Under the pieces are notes generated by a model. It was not told the origin of the DNA, searched no databases, and worked only from the letters and a program-made list of their open reading frames with translations. DNA of 64,000 nucleotides from Combretum micranthum. Its lineage: Eukaryota > Streptophyta > Magnoliopsida > Myrtales > Combretaceae. The position numbers were made by a program, and so were the translations under genes. Where the stretch lies: contig JAMXBD010000368.1 in assembly GCA_024138025.1 (NCBI GenBank), positions 1 to 64,000 of the forward strand, given 5' to 3'. Shown here piece after piece: positions 26,411 to 38,960 of the stretch (position 1 is the stretch's first letter; each line of letters begins with the position of its first letter).

Positions 26411-28656
26411 GTCCAAGCTAAACATAGTAGACATATTAAGACCCAAAACCCAAGCCCAAGTTTCTTTATATACTTTAGGCCAAAACAAGCCCAAAGCCCA
26501 CTTCATTTTCTCCAAATCTACCTCAAGAGTCAAACACAAATAGATAAACACAACCTTTTTTTCTTTTTTTTGACAAAATAGACATCTAAAAAAGAATTTA
26601 AATAGAAGTTAAATTTGTCTGATTCCCAAGAATAACTTCCCAACCATTTATTCAAGTTTCCATCCAAGATTCACCAAAAACTCTCTTCTAACTGATCAAC
26701 TATAAGTGAGGAAGTTAAGGCAAGCTTATATGTCTTTTTGTGATGATTTATTTTCCTTTTTGTCCATCAATTTCAATCAAACAATCTTTTGGTAGGTTAT
26801 AAGTGGTATTAACTTGTTGAGTTGTTTAAGAAAGCTTTTGGAACTTTGAAGTTTTAGTATATAAGTTCTTGAAGTGCGTTGTTATAGTGCAAGAAGTATT
26901 GAAGTTGTTTTGAAGGTTAAAGTTGGAGATGAATGGTTTGATTCTTGGTGAGTGATGTTTGAAGTTGTTTGATGTGAATAATGAGGAGTAGTTATGTTTT
27001 TGAGTTGTTGATGTGTACAAGATGGTTGTATATAGTTTTTGTGGTGTTTAAGTTGATTAGGACATGTAAAAGTTGAGAAAAATATGTAAAGAAAATAGGG
27101 GATTTTGTAAAAGTTTTTGCCCTACTTTTCCCAATCTACACGGTTTCCAACATGGCATGCACGTGCCTGTGCAGACCAAAATTTAGCCTCTTGATGTTTT
27201 TTTGACGTCAGCACGACCTTGTGCACGAGCTTGCACAAGTGTGTGTTGAGTAGTTGCAGGGAAACTCGGATTCTAGGCACTTTTCTGTGTCTAGCACGGC
27301 TTCGAGCACGGCTCTGCAGAAGGTCGTGTACCCTGCCCTGTTTCTATATAAGAAATATATATATTCAAATTTAAAATAAAGGAATGTTATATACATATAT
27401 ATATATGTTTATCTAACTATTAAATGAACAATTTGAATTTAGTTTTAATCAAGTTTTGTTTTGAATCAAGAACTTCAAAAGTTATCTAAAGTTAATGTTC
27501 TATTTTATTTGACTTGAATTCTTTTATTTTAGACAATTAATCTCAGTTGAAAGAGTCTATAGGTCTTTTATCAAGTATTCCAGTTATTCTAGTTACACAA
27601 TAACTTGTGATTGTTGTTTGCTTAAGATAAGCATAATTTAAATCGATTCTAATTAAATAGGAATTATAAATTGTTTGAATTGATTGTGTTTTTTGCAGTT
27701 AATTTGGTCCGGAGAGAGCAATCTTGTCTAAGAGGACACGGTAGATTATGCGCTTAGGCCACCCCTGTTATTGTGTTTTGACAATTTATAAATGGCTCAA
27801 TGGGTAATGATATGAGAATATATCGATGTAACATTTACTTATCTTAAAAAGAAATAATATGATGTAGTTCACGTTTATGGGACCAGTTGAACCAAGTAAT
27901 ATTATGAATTAAGTTAAGTAAAGTTGAGTAACGGCTACTACCCTATAGAAATTATTTTTCTCTTTGTCGGTTATATCATTTAGAGATATGGGTATTCGGG
28001 TTGTCTATATCAACCCCTTAAGCATTATGTCATTACTCAGGACATCCAGCTTCCTAGTGGCTTGCTCCAAAAGTTTGAATACCCTTTGTTGCCTGACAAA
28101 CTTAATCATTATATTATAAACGGATAATTGATGCATTGCATATAATATAAATGTGTCTGTCACTTCAAATTTGTTTGTATTACTTGTGTATTGAGCCTTT
28201 GGCTTAAGATCTTCTATTTCAGGTGTTGAAGAAGATGAGTTTTATACTCAAACGGGATATAAAACTGATTTTGAAGACCTTTGGATGAGTGAGAGGAGTG
28301 GAATCCCCAAGTTTTTGAAGAAAGATTTTGTAATAGAATAGGATAAGTGTGTTTTTGTCATATATATTATTAGTTATTTTGATAGAGTTATATTATGCTA
28401 TCATATGCATGTTTTCTTATTTAGTTTTGTAATCTTGAGTATGTGTGTGTATTTATATATATATTTATGTTTTGTGTGTGTATATAATATATATTATACG
28501 TAGTAATCCTTTTTGTCTTGTTAGCATAAGTGATAAATGAGTTTTTGTAATGTTTTGTAAAATTTTCCATTTACCAGATGTTAGAAAATGGTTCTTATAT
28601 CAGATTTGGCCAGCAATTCTACAAATTTTTTTTTATATATATATATAGCCTTACAT
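26411..28656 (+). mobile_element. Second piece of gypsy 3' LTR
   Basis: Collinear with the 5' LTR from about 19548 onward, then extends past the point where the 5' LTR is truncated, giving the only full right half: word cluster 27130-27345, candidate middle exon 27533-27591 and terminal exon 28223-28341. The leader's donor is GC-type here (AAG|GCAAGC near 26721) against GTAAGT in the 5' LTR, a decay step. Confidence 0.7.
27533..28341 (+). other. Putative spliced LTR peptide, last two exons (gypsy 3' LTR)
   Basis: Middle exon 27533-27591 (after TTTTAG; donor GTTACACAATAACTTG, matching the donor context GTATGCAATAACTTG at 48375) reads open in the frame that joins the terminal exon at 28223 (after TTTCAG). 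The terminal exon contains DEFYTQTGYKTDFED and ends with TAG at 28341, longer than the other copies. The entry phase of the middle exon differs from the 48315 copy, so the first exon join is uncertain. Confidence 0.35.
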
Positions 28657-31600
28657 GTAATATTTGTATTACATGTGGTTGAGAAGTTTAAATTTTTTTT
28701 ACTATTTTTAAAGGCTTAATAGACGTAGTTCTTAGGAAATACAAATAAAGTATCAAACGGATTTATTTTTGTATGAAATTTTTATGGATGATAGTGTTTC
28801 TAGTAGTAAAATTGCAATTTTTTTAAAGTCATCTAATATTTAAAAACAATTAATTTATTTTTGGATTATAATATATAGTAACCTAAGTTATTAAGTCTAA
28901 AAAAGTATAAATGAATTATTTTTTTACCTTAATTCCTAGGAAGTATATTTAATATGTCTACATTCAAACCAGAAATTTTTGTGATTTTGAAAATCATTTA
29001 TTATTCTTAAAAATTAATTTTATTTTGTCTAATATATATAGTAATATGAGTTTTTAAATCTAAATAAAACATCAAACAAATTTACTTTTCAATAAAATTT
29101 AGGGAAGCTCCAAAGCCTACTTTAGCCCATGATTTACATGGGTTAGCTCTCAAATCCACTAATTTTTTTTTCCTTTTTGCAAAATTTTAATATTAAAATG
29201 TTACCATCCTACTGCCTAAAAAAAAAAAAAATGTGACCATACTAAATTTATGTGTTATTTTCAATAAAAAAAAAATTATTTACATATATTTAAAATATAA
29301 TAAATATATTTTTTGGCCATTAAAGAATAAATAAAGATTAAAAGAAAGATATAACATTAGGATAAAAAGTTTTATTTTATATTAATATTTTACTTTCTTT
29401 TTCTTTTAGTTTAGTTAATTTTTATAATGCTGTACTTATATAAAAATTATTTACCACTAGTAGTTTTTTTTTATGTATTTGCTCATATTAAAAAAAAAAA
29501 AAATCTCTATAGTTCGCAAGCCAACTTGACCCACAAATAGGTGGGCCCACTTTATCTCTTCAGTTATGTAAGGCGGGCTAACAGGACCCACAAAGTAAAG
29601 CAAGTTGAAATTTTTAGCCAACCAGTATTTTTGCGAGTTAAACGAGTTGACCCACATAACTCATTCTACTTGTACAGTTGCAATTTTAAGTTTACTATGA
29701 ATACGCTATTTTTAAAAACTATTTGAGAAAAGTTCGATTTGTTTTAAAGTGATCAATTTAATACTTAATCGAATTTTTTAAACTATTTTTACCACTTTCT
29801 TACTATCATTTGCTCTATTAGCTGATACAAAAAGAGTCTATTATTGAATTTTTGCTACTTTTTTTTTTTCTAACATTGTCTAGTATTGATAATTTTTTCT
29901 TTTACATTATGAAACAGAACAAATGGTGATCATTGGGTGGTAAAATAAAGTATGATCGGGTATTAAATTGATCAATTCAAAATTCATATACTAAATTAAA
30001 TTTGTGTAAAGTTTAATTACCAATTTTTTTTGTTTTTTTCTTTATATTATTATTATGAACTTGTAACTGTTGAGAAAAGTTAATTGAATCTTATTTATTT
30101 CATTAAAAGATTAAAGCTCGTCCATTATAATTTTTAACTGGGATTATATGACACATCACTTCACTTCTCCTGTTATCCATAGCATTGCCGTTGCCCCGGT
30201 CACGACTCACGAGTCTCTGACCATGGCATCGTTGAAAGCGAATATTGACAATCATGACAGTACGCTTGTTTGTTTTCTTCATCGTCTCAGATAGCGGGGC
30301 CAACTTGTGCTAGACAACAATGATCGACAGGTTGACTTGACTCGTGGAATTCATCATTAAATCAGAACAGCAAGAAATTGTAGATTAGTATTGTGTGGAT
30401 CACAATTTTGGAGAGTGACATGTTGGAGTGCAATGAATCTTTTGAGTATTTCCTGGTTTTAATTTTTATTTGTAAGAGGCCGAATTGATTATACACATGT
30501 AGATATGCTTATTCATTTAGTATGTAATTAATTTGTAAAAAAAAAAAATTATTACTTTAGGCATTTTCTAAGTGCCTAACTCACAAGTTAGCGTTGATAA
30601 TAAAACAAAAGAGTGTTTTCCTCTTATTTGCTTCTTACAAAGCACCTGCAACTAAGGATGTTAAAATAAAAAATTTTCATATAATTGTCATAGATCCGTA
30701 AAACCGGAAATAGAATCGAAATGTAAAATCATTAATTTTTACAACAAATGTAAAATAGTTTTGAAAAATTATAAATATGCTTATAAAAATCGTAAAAATT
30801 TAAAATACAAAATGGATATAAAAAATATAAAGAAATTAAGTTCTCTCAATCATATTAACTTTTAATTCATAATATAACATACATAAAAAAAGAGAATAAG
30901 TCAAAATTAAGTTATTTATTTATTTATTTTTCTTTTTTTTAAAGAAATTATAAATTGAAGGAGGATTTGACTTTTCAACTTATCTTTAGTTTTTAATTAT
31001 GTAAAAGAAATAAATAATTTTTTTTGTAAACTTTACTACTTTAATCCAACTTGAATAAATTCTATAAATGAAAAATAAGATAATGGAGGGAAGGGAAGGA
31101 AAGAGATAAATAGAATATATGAAAATAAAAATTGAAATGTGACAAAAAAAGTGTATCATGCTAATAGTTTATGATCTTACAAAAATATGCTTAAATAGGT
31201 AAAATTGATAAACGTAGTGGGAGTGTATTAATTCAAGAGAGAGAATCGATATTTAAGAGAAAGGAGGTGAATGATATGGGGGAGAAGACGGAAGAAAGGA
31301 AGAAGGGATGATTAGACCAGAAGAGATAGACCTACGGAGATGGAAGAAATGTGGAAAAGAAATGACCTCGAACCTGAAAAATGTGGAAAACAAGTGATGA
31401 TGGGGATAACATTGACAAGATGTGACAATACTTGAGCAAGGAGTTAAGAACGATAAACATGATGGGCAAGGTGGACAAGATGAGGGACAAGCAAGCCATT
31501 GTCAGACATGATAGGGATCATGTTCAACCTCTACAGATGAGGTCATTTCAACTCATTTACAGAAAAAACGAGTTTAATGTAATTATAATAAAATATTAAT

Positions 31601-33360
31601 TTTTTTTATTTCAAAAGAAAAACCATGAGAATTTATCTTGATATAGATTTTTATTTTTCCTTTCAATTTATGGATTTTCTTTTGGTTAAATTTTAAATAC
31701 ATCTCATTGGCGCTTCAAGTTTGCATGCTCTTCATCTTTAGAATTAAGAGTTTGCACATTTAAATCTCTACAAGAAGTCCATTTAAATACTTCAATAATA
31801 GTTAGATCCTTGATTTTATACCTAATTATTTTAAGTAATTTTTTTGTTATTTTATTTTGGGGCCAAAATAATAGATTGGGATCCGAAAATATGCTTTTTT
31901 CAAGATTTGGTAGCTCCTTTGCGTTACTAAAAGAGATTGTTATTGCGGAATGTAATGAAATTATAATAAAATTATATATATTTATTTTAATGTGGGTAGT
32001 TTAAAAAAATATAACTCCATTGATCTAAGTAATAAATGATTATTTAATACATTTAACATTTTTTTACAACTCAGATTATTTATTTAATTGTTTTTACATG
32101 TTTAAATGCAACAAAATGATATAATAATTCTCAAATGAGAAATGAGATTGTAACAAAATTATTATTATGATATAGTAAATAATTAGTGAAAATTTAAATA
32201 TTCAATTCCAAAGATAATAAAATTAAGCAAATATAAAGTCAGCGTTGGCATGGATATTTGCAACTAATTATTATTATTATTATTATTATGAACCCAACTT
32301 TCGTAATGGTATGCTTAAAAAAAAAAAAAAAACTATTAAGTTCAAGGATGGCGTCCGAACAGGGGCTTCGTCCATCGGCCTCATTTAGGGCAAATAAATT
32401 GACATGTGAGAGATGCCGACATATCTGACCGAGTCCGTGTTAAAACTTAAAAAATGAAAATAAAAAATAAAGAAAATTAAAAGATAAATTATGTAATTAA
32501 AAAAAATTGAAATTTTGAACTACTTTCATAGGAATTGAAAAAATTATTTTCCATTGATAACATTTGATAAGATGTTTTAAGAAAGTACATTTACAAAGGC
32601 GGATTTGTTTGAAAACTAAATAAATTAAATAAATTTTCATGACCCCCTCTTTTAAGGGATGAGTTAAAAACCAGAGAGATTCTTAAGGTTAGCTTTCTTT
32701 TAATATTAAACTTTAATTTATTACAATTTTTATCTTCTTGAAATTTTATTTAAAGTCCCTTCTTTTTTAAATATGTAATTGGGATGAATATGAACATCTA
32801 ATTCTGACTGCTCCTTTTTTGTCCCCTCTCAAAAGCTTGCATTAGAGTTTTGAATAAAAAGACAAATAAATAACCCAAGCTGTACATATATTTTATATCT
32901 AAATCAGAACTATATAAAAAAAATTTCATGGTCAAATATTATAATATTTTACACTTATAATTATTTTAATCAATTTTTTTATAATGTAATATTATTGAAT
33001 TTACATATAGATCGTTAGGTGCAGCATCCACTGATAAGTTAATATTACCTAAAGGAATCACTTCTGTTTGATTTTTCAACTCTTAACAAGGATCATTAAC
33101 CACATCACAAAACCCTCTGTTCCTTAACATTCCCCCAAATCTTTTTATCCACTTAAAACTATTGTTGACTAGTCACATGAATTCCTCACATTTCACAACA
33201 ACTCGTGTTCTGGTCATACGTTGGTAGATAATTAGGTATATACATTTAAACCCAGATTGAACTTAGAGATGTCTCATAACACGAAAAACCAATAATCAGT
33301 CAACAGATCACCATGCATCATTAGGAAGTCAACCACGGACTTGTCCATTTTCTTGCATAC
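28657..33360. other. AT-rich intergenic region, no gene recognised
   Basis: No convincing gene. A patch at 29510-29660 has GTGGGCCC and GCGGGCTAACAGGACCCACA and short open frames on both strands, possibly an old DNA transposon. A purine-rich G/A stretch lies at about 31260-31500. An (ATT)n run is near 32268-32288. The 66-codon minus-strand frame at 30103-30303 and the hydrophobic 64-codon frame at 31810-32004 have no features that support them as genes. Confidence 0.55.
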
Positions 33361-33365
33361 AGTTG

Positions 33366-33825
33366 TGAAATGCGGTGGAAAATTCAAACAAGAGAATAAT
33401 CTATAAATAAATACAGAAAATTAATCCAACTCGAATACAGGTTGGGTTGGTTCGAATACAAGCTAAATCTACTAGAATACAAATAAATTTTGGAATTTCG
33501 AATGTAGAAAACTAATACACGATTTTAGAGATAAAATTTTTCTTCTTCTTTTTCAATAATAATTGATTGATATATATGCACAAAACATGATAGCATTCTT
33601 TTATGCCCAAAAAGAAAGAACTACAAATATAATCTCTGCTATTTCGGATGCCTATTTTAAACTTTGACCAATAGCACCGTTGACTTATTTAATTCTTCAG
33701 TCAGCCCATGTGTTTTCCCTTTTTTATATTTTTCTATTTTTTATTTTTTCTTTTTCTTTATAATATTTCTAAATACTAAAACTAATTACAATATATAAAT
33801 TCCACAAAATATTTACCCTATAACA
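33366..33825 (-). mobile_element. 3' LTR of the chimeric element
   Basis: Read on the minus strand it starts TGTTATAGGG and ends TTTCA. It is collinear with 35669-36166, and the short polypurine tract next to it (minus-strand GATTAGGGAA, about 33826-33835) is in the expected place. Confidence 0.88.
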
Positions 33826-33849
33826 TTCCCTAATCCTTCGAAAACTCTT

Positions 33850-34395
33850 GTCCTCAAGGGTGTACAAAAATTATTCACTTTGCCAACTAAGTGTACTACA
33901 AGTAATTCATTTAGTTCAAGTGCCAAGGTTTCATCTTATGCGATATCATGTATCTCCATCCGTATTTATACGAGGATATCCAAAGGTATCTTCATATCTT
34001 CAAGGAAAGCACCCAAGTTTAGGAAGCACTCTTTAATTGTTTTGGATAAGTGTTGTGCACTAATCACCATTGGCTCCAACGGTTAGCTTTCATCGGATTC
34101 ATCAATTAGTTCACCCCTTAATAACTTTTTGATCATATAAGACCAGTACATCTCAGGCTTATCACTTAAAGGAGATCCAATAACTTTAAGAGCTAAAGGA
34201 TGTCCTTTGCATTCATGGACAATTTGATTTACCAAGTTCCCATTTGCACCATGAGAAATGGACTTTAGGTCAAAAGCATATGGCAAAGTAACATCATCAC
34301 TACATGCTCTCACAATAATTCTACCTCATAAGTCATACTAAGAACTTCAAGGAATTTGAATTACAAAACAATTAGGATCTTTAGTTCTGGTGCTT
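33850..34395 (-). pseudogene. Captured helper-NLR (ADR1/NRG1-type) NB-ARC fragment
   Basis: On the minus strand, with a few frame changes, the reading runs KILIVL, TYEVELL, then open at 34313-34083 with NLVNQIVHECKGHPLALKVIG (the GLPL motif region written CKGHPLAL), PEMYWSYMIKKLLRGE, and onward to ECFLNLGAFLEDMKIPLDIL and EIHDI. This order is that of the ARC domain of RPW8-type helper NLRs, whose usual text includes ECKGLPLALKVIG and CFLDLGSFPEDKKIPLDVL. About 180 codons are present, with no intron interruption. It has no P-loop, RPW8 or LRR part here. It is a fragment inside a retrotransposon and cannot make an NLR. Confidence 0.8.
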
Positions 34396-34431
34396 TAAAG
34401 AATAGCTGCTCAAGATCTGATTCTTTTGAAA

Positions 34432-35300
34432 TCAACTGGTTAAAATTGAACTTTTTCTAACCATCATCCAACACAATTTGGAACCTTCCAGCTGTCCGTT
34501 GTGCAAAGCCATAGTGAAAAGCATTATTTCCTCCATACAACCTAACAACCTCAAGCCACATTCCCAACCACCTCTTCGTGCGAAACCACTCATCAATGCA
34601 TTCCAAAACACCATATGAGGCTCTAGAATGAATCTGAACACATCCGATCTACAACTGCATCTCATCGTGATCCTTAAAGCACTTTACCGAGTGTCGTAAA
34701 CTCTTATACTGAAATATCCTGTGATTAGAGTGGTCCACAAGACGATGTCTCTGTGGCCTATTTTGTCGAGTAGTTGGTGGTTAAGTGATAATTTCCTCCC
34801 TAGGTTCAAATCCTCCAATGGAGCACTTGCAAAAAACATCCTAATCATAGTAACCTCATCCTCCTCCTCTACATGACTTCCTTCACGATATATTTTAAAA
34901 CCTTTCACAAATTCATTAGAAGTTAGTATTTCAAAGACTACCCATTTGGCTTTAGCAGCGCTTCCGCTGATATGAAAGAAGAGTTTTACTAGGTACTTGA
35001 AATTAGGGTTATGGATACTAGTATTTAAGTACTTGAGTGAAGTGTGGGTATCCGTGTTTACTGGATGTGGGTCAGTGGTAGTGATAAATGGTGGATCAAA
35101 GTGGCTATTAGTCTCTAGACGTGGAATAGTGATGGTCATAGGCGGTGTCAGAATGCCAAAGAGAGCAAATTTGGAGGTACGTTCGCTAGAGATGAATCTA
35201 TCGGAGTAGATGGGTTTAGAGGAAGATGGTGAATGGGCGAAGTTGATGAGACAATGGTCGTATGAGGAAGAAGAGGTGAGTGGAAGAGTGGTTAGAGACA
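34432..35300 (-). pseudogene. Captured pentatricopeptide-repeat (PPR) gene fragments
   Basis: Two minus-strand pieces resemble PLS-type PPR proteins, which bind organelle RNA: VEEEDEVTMIRMF...LEDLNLGRKL...KIGHRDIVLWTTLITGYF (about 34880-34700) and LEPHMVFWNALMSGFARRG...GLRLL (about 34620-34530), both with the WxxLIxGY/WNALMSGxA signature. Upstream, 35300-34940 is an open serine/threonine/proline-rich stretch fused in frame, which may be the N-terminus of the same captured gene; I cannot identify it. Frame is lost between pieces. Confidence 0.6.
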
Positions 35301-35339
35301 TCTTGTTTGTGATGTTGAGGTAGGAATTGAGGGTGGTTT

Positions 35340-35632
35340 TAGTGTCGACTTCATCATGAGAATCTTGTAAGCTAGCAAGGGTGAATGCTTGATACAGATT
35401 AAGTGGTCTAAACATTCTAATAGAATGTCTAACTTCATGTCTCAATCCTCTTAAAAAACTATTAATTTTATGAGATTCCGATAGTATTGGATTAATGGAA
35501 CTCTTAAACTTTCTATGTACTTTTTAATTGTTTTTTATTGCTTTAATTCTATAACTTTAACCCATTATTCTTTTTTTTTCCTACCATCTCTAGATGATCT
35601 TCCAACTTTTGGAGATTAGATGAATAGTCTGC
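35340..35632 (-). pseudogene. Gypsy gag remnant
   Basis: The minus-strand ATG at 35632, close behind the primer-binding site, begins MADYSSNLQKLEDHLEMVG. After a gap with stops it continues SFLRGLRHEVRHSIRMFRPLN and LYQAFTLASLQD, the conserved end of the retrotransposon gag domain. The gag frame then runs without a stop directly into the captured host-like sequence (open frame 35445-34684), so a gag-host fusion would be translated. Confidence 0.72.
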
Positions 35633-35668
35633 CATGGTGGTCACCCACAAAAAGGCTTTGATACCAAT

Positions 35669-36166
35669 TGAAGTGTGGTGAAAAATTCAAACAGGGGAAT
35701 AATCTATCTATTGAAGTGTGGTGCAAAATTCAAACAAGGGAATAATCTATCAATAAATACAGAAAATTAATCCAACTCTAAGACAAGTTGGGTTGGCTCG
35801 AAGTCAAGTTATATCTACTCGAATACAAGTAGATTTTGGAATCCCAGATGCAAAAAATCAATACACAATTTTGGGGATAAAATTTTTCTTCTTCTTTTTC
35901 ATTAATAACTAATTGGTATACATACACAAAATATGATAGCACTCTCCTATGCCCAAAAAGAGAGGACTAGAAATATAATCTCTGCTAATTTAGATGCCTA
36001 TTTTAAACTTTGACCAATAGCACCCGTGGACTTATTTAATTCTTTAGCCAGTCCATGTGTTTTCCTTTTTTTATATTTTTCTATTTTTTCCTTTTTCTTT
36101 ATAATATTTATAAATACTAAAACTAATTAGAATATATAATTTCCATAAAATAATTACCCTATAACA
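35669..36166 (-). mobile_element. 5' LTR of the chimeric element
   Basis: Collinear with 33366-33825. A roughly 50-bp direct repeat (TGAAGTGTGGTG-AAAATTCAAACA) at 35669-35760 makes this LTR longer than its partner. Polymerase slippage after insertion is the simplest reason. Confidence 0.88.
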
Positions 36167-36416
36167 AGTTGTAAACGAAAAATCAGTTGGAACATAACTG
36201 GTAAAATACTGTGTTCCAATTATGATTTACACCTATTTCTATTTAAATAGCCATGAAGGTATTAAGGAGTTTCATTGGACCTAGATTAAGTTTTGGGAAA
36301 TTAAGAAGTCAAAGGGATGTTGTATGCTAGCAAAATCTATTTATTTACCAAGAAAATGCATATCATATTTACATCCACATGTATACTAAGTTTGCTGGAA
36401 AAACACGGGTATTATG

Positions 36417-36878
36417 TGTATGGGATTAATTATTAAATCTCTAAATTGAATAACATATGCACAAGATTAAGGTATAAATATAATAGAAATAATTGCAGAA
36501 GTGTACGTGAATATATGATGTTAAAGATGAAAAAAATCCTTTGATTTGGATGTTTTGATTTTACATCAATACATAACTTTTAGGAGATTAAAATGTGATA
36601 TGTATGATTGGAGGACTATGACCATATATTTATATATGTATCAATATCATTTATTTCTTATTCTACCCATCATAAAATAGGAAACAATATATTTAGTCTA
36701 TATACATAATATTTCATATTCGATATACATATACACATATATAATACTTTTAAAGTCCGTAACTTTATTAGAATACTTTACTTGGACTTTATATATTATG
36801 ATAGTCTTATTACATAATTAATTTAATTCGCACATATAAGCCTACAAAATTAGTTGATTAAAAAATATGATTCTAACA
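36417..36878 (-). mobile_element. Copia 3' LTR
   Basis: About 460 bp. Minus-strand TGTTAGAATC start at 36878 directly after polypurine AAGTGGGAGAG; the low-coordinate end reads TGTATGGGATTAATT on the plus strand, matching TGATGGGATTAATT of the 5' LTR at 51431. The two LTRs are recognisably related but have clearly diverged. Confidence 0.78.
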
Positions 36879-37449
36879 CTCTCCCACTTGGGCTATATGT
36901 GTGTAGCCTTATAATTATGTATAAACTGTATAAGTATTCAAAAATTTTGCTATCATTATCAAATACATGCCGAAACAATCCAGTCTATCAATCATATAAA
37001 TATAGGACCAAAGTAGGCTTTGTCACATATGTCGTAACTAAACCTTCAACGACCACATACATCAATAATAATTGAATGACATGGATCAAATATAAATGTG
37101 TAGCATGAAAATTACATGTAACATGATCTAACATGCCTATTTCCAATTGGTTCAATCTTAAACTTTATACCATATGAGTTCAAATTTAAAATTTAAATAA
37201 GGAACATTATAACTAGGATTAGCTACATCACTTTATAACTAAAAACTTTAACAATAACTGTATCATAATCTACAGACAATTTAATATCTCTATAATAATG
37301 AGCGATAGTTCAAAACACCAACTCCCACTGAAATTAAACTTCTTAAAAATACATAACACCCATATGAAAAATATGCTTACGAAAGAACTTTGGTGGTAAA
37401 CCTTTAGTAAGTGGATCCCCAATTATGGAGTTTGTTCCTATGTACTTTA

Positions 37450-38001
37450 TAGATACCTATGCATTCTAAACTCTTTCTTTTACGACTAAGAATTCAATGT
37501 CAATATGTTTTGATTTTATTGAGCTCTTGTTGTTGTTGGAATAAAACATTGCCGATTTATTATCACAGAATATCATCTTTGGTCTTTTAATATCACTTAT
37601 AATGCACAGCCTAGTAAAGGAATTCTGCAGCCATATTCCATGGTTGGATGTCTTATAACGCGATTCGAATTCTACTACCATGTTGGAAGAAGCTATGAGT
37701 GTTTGCTTTGCACATTTCCAAGAAATAGCTCATCTAACAAGTGCAAAATTATATCTTGACATGAATCTTCTATTATCTTGCTATCCAACAAAATCTAAAT
37801 CAGAATACCCAATGATCTCCAACTGATATGATATTTTGTATGAGCATATAGTCTTTTGTTCTGTGTAATTACCTCATGGCTATCTTGGCGGCTTTTAATA
37901 TACCTCAGGATTATTTAAATATCTGCTCATTATTCTAGCAATTTACACAATACTGGATGCGTACAATCTTGAGCATACATAAGGCTTCCTATAGTTGAAG
38001 C
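37450..38001 (-). pseudogene. Copia RT end and RNase H remnant
   Basis: Minus-strand readings are GSLMYAQDCTHP near 37995-37960, WKCAKQTL..SSNM near 37720-37680, then open at 37681-37466 with RPKMIFCDNKSAMFYSNN (RNase H aspartate in CDNK) and SKHIDIEFLVVKERV. Frameshifts and stops between pieces make it non-functional. Confidence 0.85.
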
Positions 38002-38380
38002 AAAAATGCCACAACATATAATGAGAAATATATATTACAACTTCATTGATTCTTAGAATATCTGGAATAATGATCTTCAATAGCCTATTGATTATAGGAA
38101 AATCTAGGCTAATGACATTAAAAATCGAAATATAATGTAATTTCAAGATTTGGAAAACAAGAGCAGTGATGACTCTGCAATTTTTTACTAAAAAATAATA
38201 ACTGATTTACTATTATCTTATTTCCCTAATGCATACATTTATAGGTAAGCCTGAAATCTACCAAAAAGGAAAAGACTAGGAAAAAAAAATCCTGAAATGC
38301 ATCATATTGAGTGACATTAAATATTTTTCAAAGTGAAAGAAGACAAGAGAAAATCATCTTATTAACTTGACCAAAAAATC

Positions 38381-38960
38381 CTATTGAAGACATCGATTAA
38401 AAGCTATTGACTTTCCAATATTGATTGTACCATCTTTACACTCCTCATTAAAAATATTGACCGCATCAATAAATATATTGACCACATCATTAACTGTTTT
38501 GACCGCATCATTCCTCTCAGGTTGGACAAAATTCGCCCTCGAATTTATATGTTGCAGTACAAGAATCACTTGAGATTAGCTACACAAATATGACACGTGC
38601 GACCCTTCTTAGGTGGTAAAAGGGATGGAATTACATAAGGACTCTTGCTGAATAAAAACTTTAACAAATAACTCCCAACCTGTCTCTACAATAAATTGCG
38701 ATCTTGAGTATTGCTATATCCTTTTACCCCTTTATCCACCATAGCAAAAACAACTTCTAAATTCTACATCTCTTCTTCAACATACTGAGTATAAAAAAAT
38801 TGGTCCTTCATCACCTAGATCCTCAAAAACATCCTCTTCTTCATCATCATAATTATCAAAAGATGGTTCATTATTAGTTTTTAAAAATAGTTTCATCTTC
38901 CTCCTCATCTTAAAAAACTGGGGTTTAATAAAGTGAAATTCAGGAATTCTCAATTTCATC
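38381..38960 (-). pseudogene. Decayed gypsy-like gag-pol pieces
   Basis: Minus-strand frame 38959-38777 is acidic (YDDEEEDVFEDLGDEGP), like the linker between gag and protease in plant gypsy polyproteins. The frame 38569-38381 contains NSRANFVQPERNDA, like the DLRTNPFQEGGDDA tail that ends pol in several plant gypsy families. What lies between is not recognisable. The assignment rests on short stretches only. Confidence 0.3.

Larger units (their letters stand above)
19280..28656 (+). mobile_element. Truncated, nested Ty3/gypsy retrotransposon
   Basis: A plus-strand element with a 5' LTR fragment (19280-21236), a pol remnant (21237-23618) and a 3' LTR in two parts (23619-23660 and 26411 to about 28656). 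The LTR parts are clearly alike: both start TGAAATATCCAAAAA, and long stretches such as 19548-20460 and 26411-27345 are collinear. The 5' LTR's right end, gag, protease and the first half of reverse transcriptase are deleted; the LTR joins straight to RT codons at 21237. The 3' LTR has lost about 220 bp where a minus-strand LTR sits. The right edge near 28656 (CCTTACA) is a guess, and no TSD was confirmed. Confidence 0.75.
33366..36166 (-). mobile_element. Chimeric LTR retrotransposon carrying host gene fragments
   Basis: A complete 2.8-kb element in minus orientation. LTRs are 33366-33825 (3' LTR, 460 bp) and 35669-36166 (5' LTR, 498 bp; the extra length is mostly a short internal duplication at its outer edge). 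The TSD AGTTG is perfect at 33361-33365 and 36167-36171. Next to the 5' LTR is a primer-binding site, minus-strand TTGGTATCAAAGCC (about 35654-35667), fitting initiator tRNA-Met. The interior has a gag start, then PPR and helper-NLR fragments, and finally LEDKSFRR-like pol end beside the 3' LTR. It has no protease, reverse transcriptase or integrase, so it would need another element's enzymes. Confidence 0.9.

Noticed and set aside
26369..27020. Minus-strand short frames at 26369-26551 and 26826-27020
   Set aside because: First overlaps the pol tail only by chance beyond 26410; second is the antisense of AT-rich LTR leader.
29457..29726. Overlapping short frames on both strands
   Set aside because: Mutually antisense, no homology recognised, probably within an old transposon.
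30103..30303. 66-codon minus-strand frame
   Set aside because: No motif, no conserved partner; kept only as part of the intergenic description.
36417..36878. TSD for the whole copia element
   Set aside because: Bases outside the two LTRs (TTATG and TCTTT) do not match, so I did not claim an intact insertion.
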